This document shows, in pieces, positions 42,741-53,900 of a stretch of DNA of 64,000 nt. The position numbers and the translations under genes are program-made. Positions within the stretch are counted from its first letter, which is position 1. The number at the start of each line of letters is the position of its first letter. The notes beneath the pieces are model-generated. The model was not told where the DNA came from and searched no databases. It saw only the letters and a program-made list of their open reading frames with translations. The DNA is from Mucilaginibacter gilvus (GTDB lineage: Bacteria > Bacteroidota > Bacteroidia > Sphingobacteriales > Sphingobacteriaceae), in contig NZ_SBIW01000003.1 of NCBI RefSeq assembly GCF_004054195.1, positions 310,001-374,000 on the forward strand, written 5' to 3'.

Positions 42741-43373
42741 CTAAATTAAATGTTCGCGTTGGGCGAAGGCCTGCAGGGTATCGGGCGCGGTCATTAAAAA
42801 GGTTTTTAAGCCTAACGTTTTGGCTGCCTCCAGGTGCTGCGGACTATCGTCAATAAACAACGTTTCGGCGGGAATAAGGTTGTTCTCTTTTAGCACTTGT
42901 TCAAAAATATGCGGTTCGGGCTTGCGTTTGCCCACCAGGTGCGAGTAATAGGTTTTCTCGAAGAGATGCTCGTTATCATCAAAACCAAATTCATCCTTCA
43001 GATACTTCATGATATAAGTGTAATGGATATCATTGATATTGCTGAGCAGAAAAGTGCGGTACTTGTCTTTCAGTTTCAATAACAGATCGTGGTTGCCGGG
43101 GGCGATGCCCAATAAAAGGCTGTTCCAGGCGTCGGTGATCTGCTGGTCGGTAACATCCGGGTTGCCTATCTTCTCTTTTACATAGGCACGAAACTCAGTG
43201 GCGGTAACCTCGCCACGATCGAATTTATCAAAGATCTGGTCCTGTTGGCGATGCCCGAAGAAGCCCTCGGCATCGGTAACGCCCAGTTTTTTAAAAGCCT
43301 GCTGCGCGATGCGAAAATCAATACTGAAGATAACGTTACCGTAGTCGAATATGATGTTTTTGATGTTTTCCAT
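42741..43373 (-). CDS. HAD-IA phosphatase, YihX-like
   Basis: A 210-residue HAD hydrolase. Motif I is FDYGNVIFSID, where the second Asp of the usual DxD is replaced by Gly, as in YihX-like sugar phosphatases. Later motifs are FLLSNIND (II) and GKRKPEPHIFEQ then FIDDSPQHLEAA (III and IV). The ATG at 43373 is chosen because the family starts just before motif I; further in-frame ATGs lie upstream. It is the first gene of a two-gene operon with a DinB protein. Confidence 0.83.
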   Translation of the reverse strand: MENIKNIIFDYGNVIFSIDFRIAQQAFKKLGVTDAEGFFGHRQQDQIFDKFDRGEVTATEFRAYVKEKIGNPDVTDQQITDAWNSLLLGIAPGNHDLLLKLKDKYRTFLLSNINDIHYTYIMKYLKDEFGFDDNEHLFEKTYYSHLVGKRKPEPHIFEQVLKENNLIPAETLFIDDSPQHLEAAKTLGLKTFLMTAPDTLQAFAQREHLI

Positions 43374-43458
43374 AAACATTTTGTAATTTGATGGCAAATA
43401 TGTGCAAACGGCTTTAAAATTCTGTTGCGCACAAGGCCAAATTTAAACCTTTAATGCA

Positions 43459-44556
43459 ATGCTAAGCAGCAAAAACGGGCAATTATTACTCATACCTTTA
43501 CTTTGCCTGGTGGCATTTATCATCCTCAGCGTTTTACAAAAACCGGTTGCCGGCTGGATGCTTACACTCGCTTTTGTATCGGTGGGTATTTCGTTCAGAA
43601 GCTATCCAAAACTAAAAGGCTTTTCGTTCACCATGATGATCTTCGCGGCCTTTATTGTGGCGATGTATTATCCGCAATATTTCAGGCAGGTGGGCGGGTT
43701 TAAACTGTCGTTACTCATTATTCCGCTGTTGCAGGTAATTATGTTTGGCATGGGCGCGGAGCTGAGCTTTAAAGAACTGGCGGGCATTGTTAAAATGCCC
43801 AAAGCCATATTAGTCGGGGTAATTTGCCACTATACCATTATGCCTTTGATCGGGTTCGGGCTGGCCAATATCTTCCATTTCCCCAATGAAATTGCAGCGG
43901 GTATTATTTTGGTAGGCTGCTGCCCCAGCGGGCTGGCCTCTAATGTTATGGCTTATTTAGCGAGGGCAAACCTGGCGTTATCGGTAGCAGTAACCACGGT
44001 ATCAACTTTACTGGCACCTTTATTTACACCATTGCTGATGCGTTTATTGGCTGGCAAGTTCATCGAAGTGCATTTTTGGGATATGGCCTGGGACACCACC
44101 CGCGTAGTGATTATCCCGATACTCGCCGGGCTGTTATTTGATAAACTGGTGCGTGGCCGCTTAAAATGGCTGGATAAGCTGATGCCCGTGATCTCCATGG
44201 CCGGCATTGGTCTCATCATTGTGGTGATCACCGCCGCCGGGCGCGATAGCCTCATTAAGGTGGGCTTTTTATTATTTGTAGCGGTGTTTATACACAATGT
44301 TTTGGGCTATACCCTGGGTTATTGGTTTAGCCGTCTGCTACGCTTTAAAGAAAAGGATTGCCGTACCATATCGCTGGAAGTAGGGATGCAAAACAGCGGG
44401 CTCGCCGCAGGTTTAGCCCTGCTGATGGGTGGAATGGGCACGGTTGGGCTGGCCGCTGTTATCTTTGGCCCGGTAATGAATATTTCCGGCTCCTCATTAT
44501 CTACCTGGTGGCATGGCAGGCCACCCAAAGAGGATGGTGAGGTAAAAGCGGATTGA
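43459..44556 (+). CDS. Bile acid:sodium symporter-family (BASS) transporter
   Basis: A 365-residue integral membrane protein with about ten helices. VGCCPSGLASNVMAYLARAN and LEVGMQNSGLAAGLAL are the two crossover regions that bind sodium in BASS proteins. The family carries bile acids, pantothenate, 2-keto acids and other organic anions. The substrate here is unknown. Single-gene unit facing the esterase gene. Confidence 0.9.
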   Translation: MLSSKNGQLLLIPLLCLVAFIILSVLQKPVAGWMLTLAFVSVGISFRSYPKLKGFSFTMMIFAAFIVAMYYPQYFRQVGGFKLSLLIIPLLQVIMFGMGAELSFKELAGIVKMPKAILVGVICHYTIMPLIGFGLANIFHFPNEIAAGIILVGCCPSGLASNVMAYLARANLALSVAVTTVSTLLAPLFTPLLMRLLAGKFIEVHFWDMAWDTTRVVIIPILAGLLFDKLVRGRLKWLDKLMPVISMAGIGLIIVVITAAGRDSLIKVGFLLFVAVFIHNVLGYTLGYWFSRLLRFKEKDCRTISLEVGMQNSGLAAGLALLMGGMGTVGLAAVIFGPVMNISGSSLSTWWHGRPPKEDGEVKAD

Positions 44557-44562
44557 TACCCC

Positions 44563-45672
44563 TTATTGATCTTTTAACAGTTTTTTGAAGAAGGGGTTAA
44601 GCTGCTCCGCTAAAATAGCATGGTCCTCCACACTGGGGTGCCCACTGCATCCGTGCGAATCCATCGGCGGGAAAAAGAAGGTGGCAACGGGCTTATCTTT
44701 AGGGTAAAGGGCGTCGATTTTGGTTTTGATGGATCTTAGACAGTTCTCCAAGATCTTACCCGATTCACCCTTTACCATTGGGCTGCTCAATAGCGCTATC
44801 TGCGCTTTTGGATATTTAGTTTTTACCAACTGAATAAATTTGACAAAATGAGCTTCATAAACCGCGGTATCAAAAGGTTTGCGCGCGTGTACGCCATCGC
44901 CTCTGCTGATATCATTAGTGCCTAAGGCGATGCTTACAATTTTTGGGCTGTAGGTATTAAAATCCCATTTTTGTTGCTGGGCCACCTGGAAATCTACATT
45001 CTCATAAACCTGCGGCATAGAGGGGCTATCCATGTTCCAGGTGCGGTAAATACCGATGCCGCTTACACTGCTTAAAACAAAATTGGCCTTCAGTGCCCGG
45101 GCTACCCTTGGGCCGTAGGCCATATAAGCGTTATGCTGATCGTGATAGGAGCCGGTGCTACAAGGCACCTCAGATGCATCTGCCGCGGCGCCACAGGTTA
45201 TGCTGTTACCAATAAATTCAATTAAGGGTAGTTTTTGTACCGATAGCGGCGTTACTTTATTTGCCGCAACCTTCTCTATTATTATTGCCCCGGTATGTGC
45301 CTCGGTGGCTTTATAGAACCAGATGGTATGCTTGCCGGGCGTGGCGCTTATTACGATGGGCGCCTTTGAGTTTCCATTGAAGCGCAGCTTTTTCTGGTAC
45401 ACGCCATCCAGTTCGTATTGCAGGTAATTATGCGCGTTGGTATCGGCAAGGCTGACGTATACGGCGCATTCTTCGCCGGTAAAACTAACACCAAAATGCA
45501 CTGCCGAACTTATCAGTTCCAGGTTGTGCTGCTGGTTATACATATAGCGACCGTATGGCTTTAATTGAATGGCTGTAAGGGTATCTGTTTTGGCGACAGA
45601 TTGCGCATTGCATATTCCGTTAACTGAGAATGCGATAAACGCAAGTATAAATAAATGCAGCCGGGTTGCCAT
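44563..45672 (-). CDS. SGNH/GDSL hydrolase, CE2-like acetyl esterase
   Basis: A 369-residue secreted esterase. Signal peptide residues 1-24 (ends NGICNAQ). Residues about 30-160 form a beta-sandwich, and an SGNH hydrolase domain follows, with EFIGNSITCG (block I, nucleophile Ser), LGTNDISRG (block III) and SHGCSGHPSVEDH (block V, catalytic His). This layout is that of carbohydrate esterase family 2, which removes acetyl groups from mannan and xylan. That would suit the mannan-type locus at 50-62 kb and the GH26 enzymes. The ATG at 45672 is chosen because it starts the signal peptide. Confidence 0.85.
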   Translation of the reverse strand: MATRLHLFILAFIAFSVNGICNAQSVAKTDTLTAIQLKPYGRYMYNQQHNLELISSAVHFGVSFTGEECAVYVSLADTNAHNYLQYELDGVYQKKLRFNGNSKAPIVISATPGKHTIWFYKATEAHTGAIIIEKVAANKVTPLSVQKLPLIEFIGNSITCGAAADASEVPCSTGSYHDQHNAYMAYGPRVARALKANFVLSSVSGIGIYRTWNMDSPSMPQVYENVDFQVAQQQKWDFNTYSPKIVSIALGTNDISRGDGVHARKPFDTAVYEAHFVKFIQLVKTKYPKAQIALLSSPMVKGESGKILENCLRSIKTKIDALYPKDKPVATFFFPPMDSHGCSGHPSVEDHAILAEQLNPFFKKLLKDQ

Positions 45673-45872
45673 AGGTGTAAATAATTGGTGGATACAAGTA
45701 TAATGCCTGCGCATGGTAAACCCAAACGCGTAGCTTCATTTACAAACAAAATGCTAAAAAAGTACCACGAATTTAAGTGAGCGCGTTTTTTCGACTTAGT
45801 TAATATGATTTATTATCCCGAATATTTTTAAATTTGGATAAGATTGATTTGTATGCACCTATACCTTACTGC

Positions 45873-48800
45873 ATGAGGAAACTTTTACTTGTCGTATTTT
45901 TTTCAACGGCTTTCTTCCTTATTGCTGGCAGCGTACAGGCGCAGGAAAGCCAAACCGTAACCACAGGGGATTTCACCAAACCGGTGGTGTTCCCGGGCGG
46001 AAACTGCGTTTACCGGTGGACCAACAGCAACCCTTTTATTGGACTGGCTGCCGCAGGCGGAACCGGCAATATAGGGTCTTTTAAAGCTATCAATACACTT
46101 CCGATCCCGGTTGTAGCCACTTTTACGGCCGAGCCTATGGCATCCGATTTTGCGTATGTTCCTATTAGCTCCACAAATAGTGTTTCGGTTATCAGCACTG
46201 CAACTCATTCCGTAGTCGCAAGCATACCCGTGGGCGATTCGCCATTCGGCGTTGCCGTAAATCCTCAGGGTACTTTTGTTTACGTCGCAAATTCTAACGT
46301 TAATGCTACCGGAAACACAGTTTCGGTGATCAGTACGGCAACAAATAAAGTAGTTGCAGCTGTTTTTGTTGGAGAAGGCCCGCGTGGGATAGTGGTTGGC
46401 GCAGATGGGAGCCGCGTTTATGTAGCAAATTCCACGTCGGATAACGTATCGGTAATTAATGCAGCAAATAATGAGGTGATAGCCACTATCCCTACAGGGC
46501 AAACGCCGGTAGGGGTGGTTATAAGCCCCGATGGCAGCAAATTATACGTCGCAAATACAAACGGGGGTTCGGTATCGGTTATAGCGCTTTCAGATAACAG
46601 CGTAATTGCCACAATTCCGGTGGAGAAATTCTCCAACTTCCTGGCTGTTAGCCCCGACGGGAAAACCCTGTATGTAACCAACGGGGCCGGGACAACGGTA
46701 ACTGTAATTAACGCAGCAACCAATACTATAAAAAAAACAATAGAAGTAGGCTCAAATCCATGGGGGATAGCGATATCTTTCGATGGCAGCAAAGCCTATG
46801 TAACCTTAACCACGGGTGCAACGGCTTAATAGACCTTGTTACCGGCACTGTTTCCACCCGGTCGACGCCCTCCCGGCCGCAAGGCATATCTATTGCTCCC
46901 GATGGTACTATTTACATTACCGATGGTGAGAGTGGCAACGTAAATTATTATAATGCCGATTTCTCCTACGGCGGGCAAATATCCGTCGGCGTTGGTGTGG
47001 CACCGGTTGGTAATTTTATTAAAAAAAGTCAGCCCTGCACGGCCGACCCGGTAACGTTTACTATTACGGTTAACCCGGCATCAACTGCCACCATAACCAA
47101 CGGCCCGGTTAGCGGTGATATTTCTTCGTGTATTGGCGCGGCTTCTGCAAGCCCGTTTATACAGCAGTTTAAAGTAACAGGCACGGGCTTAACTGATAAT
47201 ATTACTGCCACCGCCCCAACGGGTTTCGAGCTATCACTTGCCCCGGCAAGCGGCTACGCAAATTCGGTGAGTGTTCTGCAGAGTGGTGGTACCGTAGGCG
47301 AGGTGCGGGTTTACATAAGATCTGCCGCCACGGCAAGCGGTGGCTATATATCCGGTACGGTGGCTTTGGCATCGACGGGCACGCCTGTAAAATACGTGGG
47401 TGTGAACGGTTGGGTAAATAAATTGCCCGCGGTGAATAACCCGGGCGACAAAATTGTTGCTAAAGGCGAAACGCTGCCGGCCATTAATTTAGCAGGCACC
47501 GCAAATATTTACCGGTGGACAAATGATAACCCATCCATTGGCCTTGCGGCAAGCGGGGAGGGGGATATTTCATCTTTTACGGCTATCAATACCGGTAGCA
47601 CCCCGGTTGTGGCCAACATTAGGGTAACGCCCGTGCCGGCGCAGTTGGCCTATATTACAAACTTCAACGACAATACTGTTTCGGTGGTTGATATTGCCGG
47701 TAGCAGGGTATTAAAAACCATCCCGGTTGGTAAAAGCCCCAACGGTGTAGCCGTTACCCGCGACGGGAGCATGGTATTTGTCAGTAATTATGACTCGAAT
47801 GACATATCGGTGATCAGCCCTTTTTCAAACACGGTGATAAAGACGATAACAGTTGGGCAGAACCCGTCGGCGATAACCGTTTCGCCAGACGGAAGCAGGT
47901 TATATGTGGCAAATAACGGCACCAATAAGGTAGCGATTATTAGCACCGCAACTTTTAAAACGCTGGATATTATAACTGTTGGAGAAAACCCCAATGGGCT
48001 CATCGTAAGTCATGATGGTACGCGGCTTTATGTTTTAAATTATGGCAGCCTGTCCATTTCTGTGATAGATGTGGCGTCGAACGCCATTGTGGCAACTATG
48101 ACCATTATGAACAGCCCCGCCTTAGACTTTTGTTTAAGTCCGGATGACAGTAAGTTATATATTTCGACCCCCAGTTTTGACGATATCCTGGTATATAGTA
48201 CAGTCACAAATTCTTTAGAAACAAAAATAAAACCCCCGTACGGGCTTCGGTATTTAGCCATAAGCCCCGACGGAAATACGCTGTATGGTAACACGGGGTT
48301 GGTAATGGACATACCAACAAGTACATTTAAACCCAGAACACCTGCTTACTCACAAGTGACAGGGTTCGCAATATCTGCCGATGGCCAGCTGTTACTTACA
48401 ACCAATGATTTTGAAAATAATTTGACGATAGTGAATACGGCCAGCAATGCTGTTGTTGGTAAAGTTACTGTTGGCAAGTTTCCGTTAGTGATGGGTAATT
48501 TTATAAAGGAAAACCCCGGTTGCGACGGGCAGCCAATTGATTTTAAGATAACCGTAAACTCTACTAACATCCCACTTATTACCGCTACCCCGGCAACGGG
48601 TACCATTTCTGTCTGTTCAGGCAATGTATCGTCGGGGACCAATACACAGCAGTTTAAGGTATCGGGTACCAATTTATCAGCAGGTATAACGGGCAATGCA
48701 CCGGCAGGGTTCGAAATATCGCTGACGGCTAATGGCGGTTATGGAACTGCCGTTACCATGCCCCAAACCAACGGAAAGGTAAGCAACACGGTAGTATACG

Positions 48801-50926
48801 TACGTTCAGTAGCTTCCAATACCCCGGGCACTATCTCGGGTGACGTTATTTTAAGTTCGGTTGGCGCAGAAAATACTACTGTTCGTGTTGCTGCTTTTAT
48901 TAATGCTTTGCCTGCCGTTAATGATCCAGGCAACCAGGTTGTTGATAATGGCTCGATGACGAAGCCTGTTAGTTTTACGGGCGTAGGCAATATCTTTACC
49001 TGGACAAACGACAACCCGTCTATTGGTTTGGCTGCAAGCGGCACAGGCGATATTTCTGCGTTCACCGCCAGTAATACCGGTACCGGCCAGGCTATCGCCA
49101 CAATTACCGTTACGCCAAAAATTAAGGGTTTTGCTTATATATCAAGCGCCTTAGATAATACCATATCGGTAGTTGACCCGGCAGACAGGCAGATTGTAAA
49201 AACCACCCCGGTTGGCCAATACCCTTATGGCGTGGTAGTTAGCCCCGACGGAACCAGGGTTTATGTATCCAACATTCTCGATAAGTCGATGTCGGTTATC
49301 AGTACAATAACAAACGATGTTATTGCAACCTTCCCGGTTGGCGATCATCCTTTAGGGATATCCATAAGCCCGGACGGTAGCCGTATTTATGTAGCCAACG
49401 AAGAATCTAATAACGTATCTGTCATAAACGCGTCAACAAATTCGGTTATGGCAACCATACCCGTAGGTATTTATCCTACGTTTACCCTTATAAGCCCTGA
49501 TGGCAGCAGGCTGTATGTGGGCAATCAAAACAGCCAAACCATTTCGGTTTTCAATACGGTTAATAACGCCCTGGTAACTAATATACCAACCGCCGGGCGC
49601 GAGCCGTCTCAAATGGCCGTAAGCCCGGATGGGGCACTGTTGTATGCAGTAACGCTTGGGACTTACGATAATTTTGTTTTGGTTATAAGCACAACCACCA
49701 ATAGCGTTGTAAAATCAATATTAGTTGGCAAAACCCCTCATGGGATAACCATAACACCAGATGGCAGTAAACTATACGTAGCAAATACCAGCGATAACAA
49801 TGTTTCGGTGATCAACACTTCAGATAATGCTGTAGCGGCCACCATAGCTGTTGGTGTTTCTCCCACAGGTATATCGGTAACACCTGATGGTGATTTTGTG
49901 TATGTAGCAAACGAAACCCCTAACGCGCAGGGGACGGTATCAGTTATCGGCACCGCTATAAACCAGGTGCTTTATACCTTTGTGGTTGGCCATTCACCCG
50001 TATCGTTCGGTAATTTTATAGCCCCCGGTGTAGATTGCGCCGGCGACCCGGTTAGTTTTACCATCACCGTGAATCCCCCGCCGCAAGCCACCTTATCGGC
50101 ATCGGGTACGCTTTTGCCGTTAACTACCATATACGGCACACCTTCGTCATCAGAGAGTTTCACTGTATCGGGTACAAATATTATTTCGGGCGTTTCAATT
50201 GCCGAACCTGCCGGTTTTGAAGTGAGTGCGGATAACCTTACGTTTAACAGCACGGCTACCGTAGCCGGCACAGGCACCATTCCGGCAACGCCGGTGTATA
50301 TCAGGCTGACATCAAAAGCGACAGTTGGTACTTATGGGGGCGATATTTTAGTAAGCACGGGTGCTGCTACATTTGCAACGGTGGTAATGCCCAATAGTAC
50401 GGTGACGCCCGCCCCGCTGATTATTACAGCCGATAATAAAACCAAAGCTTTCGGCGCAGTAAACCCTTCACTCACCGTAAGTTACAGCGGTTTTGTAAAT
50501 AACGATAACGCCACAAAACTTTCGCGGCAACCGAGTGTGTCTACCAGCGCGACCACCGCATCCGAGGCGGGAGATTATCCCATAATTGCCAGCGACGCGG
50601 CTGCTTTAAATTACACTTTCAGCTATCTGCCGGGTGTGTTAACCATTGGGCCATCAGTAGCGCTGGTATCTATCCCAAATACTTTTACGCCCAATGGCGA
50701 TGGCATAAACGATACCTGGAACCTCCAGTTTTTGCAGGGATACCCCAAGTCCACGGTGAACATATTAAACAGGTGGGGCGATAAGGTGTATTCATCCATA
50801 GGGTATGGCGTGCCCTGGGATGGCAGACTCAAGAACATTCTTTTACCCAGCGGCACCTATTATTACGTTATAAATCGCAAAGACGGACAACCCGTTATGA
50901 GCGGCTGGGTAGCGCTCGTGCGTTGA
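45873..50926 (+). pseudogene. Giant three-propeller secreted protein, split by a frameshift
   Basis: The ATG at 45873 gives a signal peptide (VFFSTAFFLIAGSVQAQ) and a PKD-like plus YVTN-type beta-propeller module, ending at TAA 46827-46829. The 1,388-residue downstream frame continues the same propeller and shares a 70-base overlap; restoring one base near 46820 joins them into about 1,684 residues. Three module copies are visible: a YRWTNDNPSIGLAASG-type unit, seven propeller blades (SPDGSKLYVAN and similar), a GNFI...FTITVNP strand and an Ig-like domain. An MBG-like domain and a gliding-motility C-terminal domain (TFTPNGDGINDTW) follow, a type IX secretion signal (type B). As written, the long frame has no signal peptide. 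Confidence 0.82.
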
Positions 50927-50951
50927 TGTTCCAAATGGCCTTCGACCCAAT

Positions 50952-53900
50952 TTATTTGACTGCCGACAACCGGTGCTTTGCCCGGTACTCATTCGGCGAA
51001 CAATTGTAGATCTTTTTAAACTCCCTGAAGAAATAGGTTTTGTTATTGAACCCGGTGCGGTAAAATATTTCGGATACCGTGAGGTCTGACGCGGTTAACA
51101 GTACCGATGCCTTTTGCAGGCGAATATGTCTGATGAGTTCGGTCGGTGTCATATCCGAGAGGGTTTTTATCTTTCGGTACAGTTGAATTTTGCTAAGATT
51201 AAGCGCGTTCTCTAAAAAGGCACCGTCGAGTTCTTCGTCAATGTTGTCCTCAATTACGCGGGTTACTTTTTCAATAAAGCTTTTGTCGCTGGCATCCAGG
51301 TCGCGGGTATCTAACTGCAACCCGTTGCTGCCCGCGCTAAATACCTTGTGCAGTTTGTCGCGGTATTCCAGCAGTTTTTGCACACGCACCAACAGGTGCT
51401 CGGTTTGGAATGGCTTGGGGATATAGGCATCCGCACCACAGCTGTAGCCCTCTGTCATGTGTTGGATGGTGGTACGGGCAGAGAGCAATACAAACGGGAT
51501 ATGGCAGGTTTCGGCTGTGTTTTTTACGAGTTCGCATAGCTGCAATCCGTTCATATCGGGCATCATAACGTCGCTAATAATGAGATCAGGCATGGCACGG
51601 TTGATCACCTCGATGGCCTGTTTACCGGTTGATGCTTCGTACATAATATAGCCCTCGCCTAAAATATCTTTCAACAAAAAGCGGATCAGCTCTTCGTCGT
51701 CCACTATTAAAATAGCTTTCTTCTCCTCCTGTTCAAAGCTTTTTACCAGCGAGCGTTTGTTGTTATCCGCCAGGTTAAAATGACCAACCGGGTTCTGCGT
51801 ATCCGGCAGCGAGCCGAAGATATAGGAAGCACTGTCGTTTTTATCGCTAATCTCAACGGTTTGGTGCGCATCAGCAGGTACAAAATTCAAGGGGAGCAGC
51901 ACTTTAAAAGCTATCCAGTTGTTTTCGCAGCTTACGCTGATCTCGCCGCCCAGCAGGTTTACCAACTGGCGGGTAAACGCCAGCCCAATACCAGAACTGA
52001 TCTTATTTTGCTGACTGCCATCAAGTACAAAAAAACGGTCGAATAGCTTGCCGGTTTCTTTATCGGTCAGTTTACAGCCGGAGTTAGCCACTACAATTTC
52101 CATCATCCCGGTCCCTTTTTTGGGGTAGGCATCAAATATGATATACTCTTTAGCCTCGCAGTGTTTAAAGGCATTGGAGAGGAGGTTGAAGATGATCTTC
52201 TCCAGTTTATCCTTATCCATCCACATACTCATATCGCCATCTACATTGCAGGAAAAATCGAGCTGTTTTTGTTCCACCAGGGCATTGAATAATCCCGAAC
52301 GGTTAACCATCAATTCTGACACATTTAAATAGCTGTAATGGTTCTGTAGCTGGCCCGATTCTGCCTTGCGGAACTCTAATAATTGGTGTACCAGGAAATG
52401 CAGCCTCGATGCTTCCTGTTTTACGATGGAAAGGAAATTACCCCCTTTTTCTTGCTGCCCAGTGTTTTTTGATTTGAACAGGTAGCGCTCCAGGGAGCCT
52501 AATATGAGTGTTAATGGCGTTTGCAGTTCGTGCGCTATATTGGTGAAAAAGTTGAGTTGTTCCTGGTGCAGGTGCTCGTCTTTCTCGCGCAGCAGGTGTT
52601 CCATTTTTAATTCCTGCGCCATCACGAACTTATTTTTACGATAGCGTACGAACAGGGAAACCGCACAAAAAATAACGGTGATATACCCCGCGAACGCGAT
52701 AGGGGTGAGCCACCAGTACTGCTTAACTGTAACGGTGAACGCGGTTACACCGGGTGTCCAAACACCCTCGCCATTGCTCCATTTTATCCGCAAGGTATAA
52801 TCGCCGGGAGGGAGGTTGTTGTAGATGATCTTTTCGTGCTTGCCTATAAAGTGCCATCCTTTATCGCTGCCGGCCAAAAAATAAGCGTACTGGCATTTTT
52901 GCGAATTGGTATAGGTGATAGGCTGTAAGTTAAGCTCGAAATAATTATCCTGTGGCTTTAAAACGTAATGCTGGTTAATTACGGAGCCATTTTTAGTCAA
53001 TACTTTTAGCCCTCTTTCGGGCGCGTTCTTACCAGCGAATTGCATATCCGAGATAAGCAGGTGGGGTTGCTCATTACTTACATTGATGTGCTGCGGCATA
53101 AAGTAATTAAAGCCGTAAATACCGCCGAAGTACAGCATCCCAGCCTTATCTTTCCAAACGGCGTTATCACTAAACTCATCGCTTTGCAGGCCGTCCGACT
53201 CCTTATAATGAACAATTTTTAACGTCTGCGGATTGATCTTGGCGAGGCCTTTATTGGTACTGATCCAGATGTTGTTTTGGTTATCATCATTAATGGCGTG
53301 GATGGTGTTGTTTGGCAGGCCGTTCTCGGTATTCAGTTTTTTAAACACCGGTCGGTCTGATTCTGCCGCTTCTTTTTCGTTTATCCAATTGAGGCCAAAG
53401 CTGGTACCCACCCAAAGCCGTTGCGCCTTATCTACAAAGAGCGACAGGACATCATTATTAGATAGGCTGCCATTGTACGAGAATGCCTTGAAGGTTTTAA
53501 AAGTCCTTGTCGCTTTATCAAATACGTTTAGCCCACCGTAACGACAACCGATCCATATATGGTTGTTGCTGCCTTGTGCCAGCGTATAGATCACATCATT
53601 GGCCGGGCCTCTGTTATCGCCAGTGAAGCGGTAGGTTTGCAGATAATTTATCCTTACCTGCCCCGCAGCGTTTTGCTCAAGCTTTAAATGCACCAAACCT
53701 GTTTCGTTTAACCCAAGCCAAACCGAACCATCCTTATCCGGCAGCACGCAATGCACCGAGCCGAATGAAGGATAATCTTTACTGTTGATGATCTCGCTCC
53801 AGCGGATAAAACTTTTGCGTTTGAGGTCGTAAACAGTTATCCCCTCGGCATCCGAGCCAATATAAGCCAGCCCGTCCTGCCCTTTTTCAATGGCGTAAAC

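Noticed and set aside
46418..50280. Several long minus-strand frames under the propeller gene
   Set aside because: Their codon pattern follows the repeated blades on the plus strand; they are shadows of the repeats.
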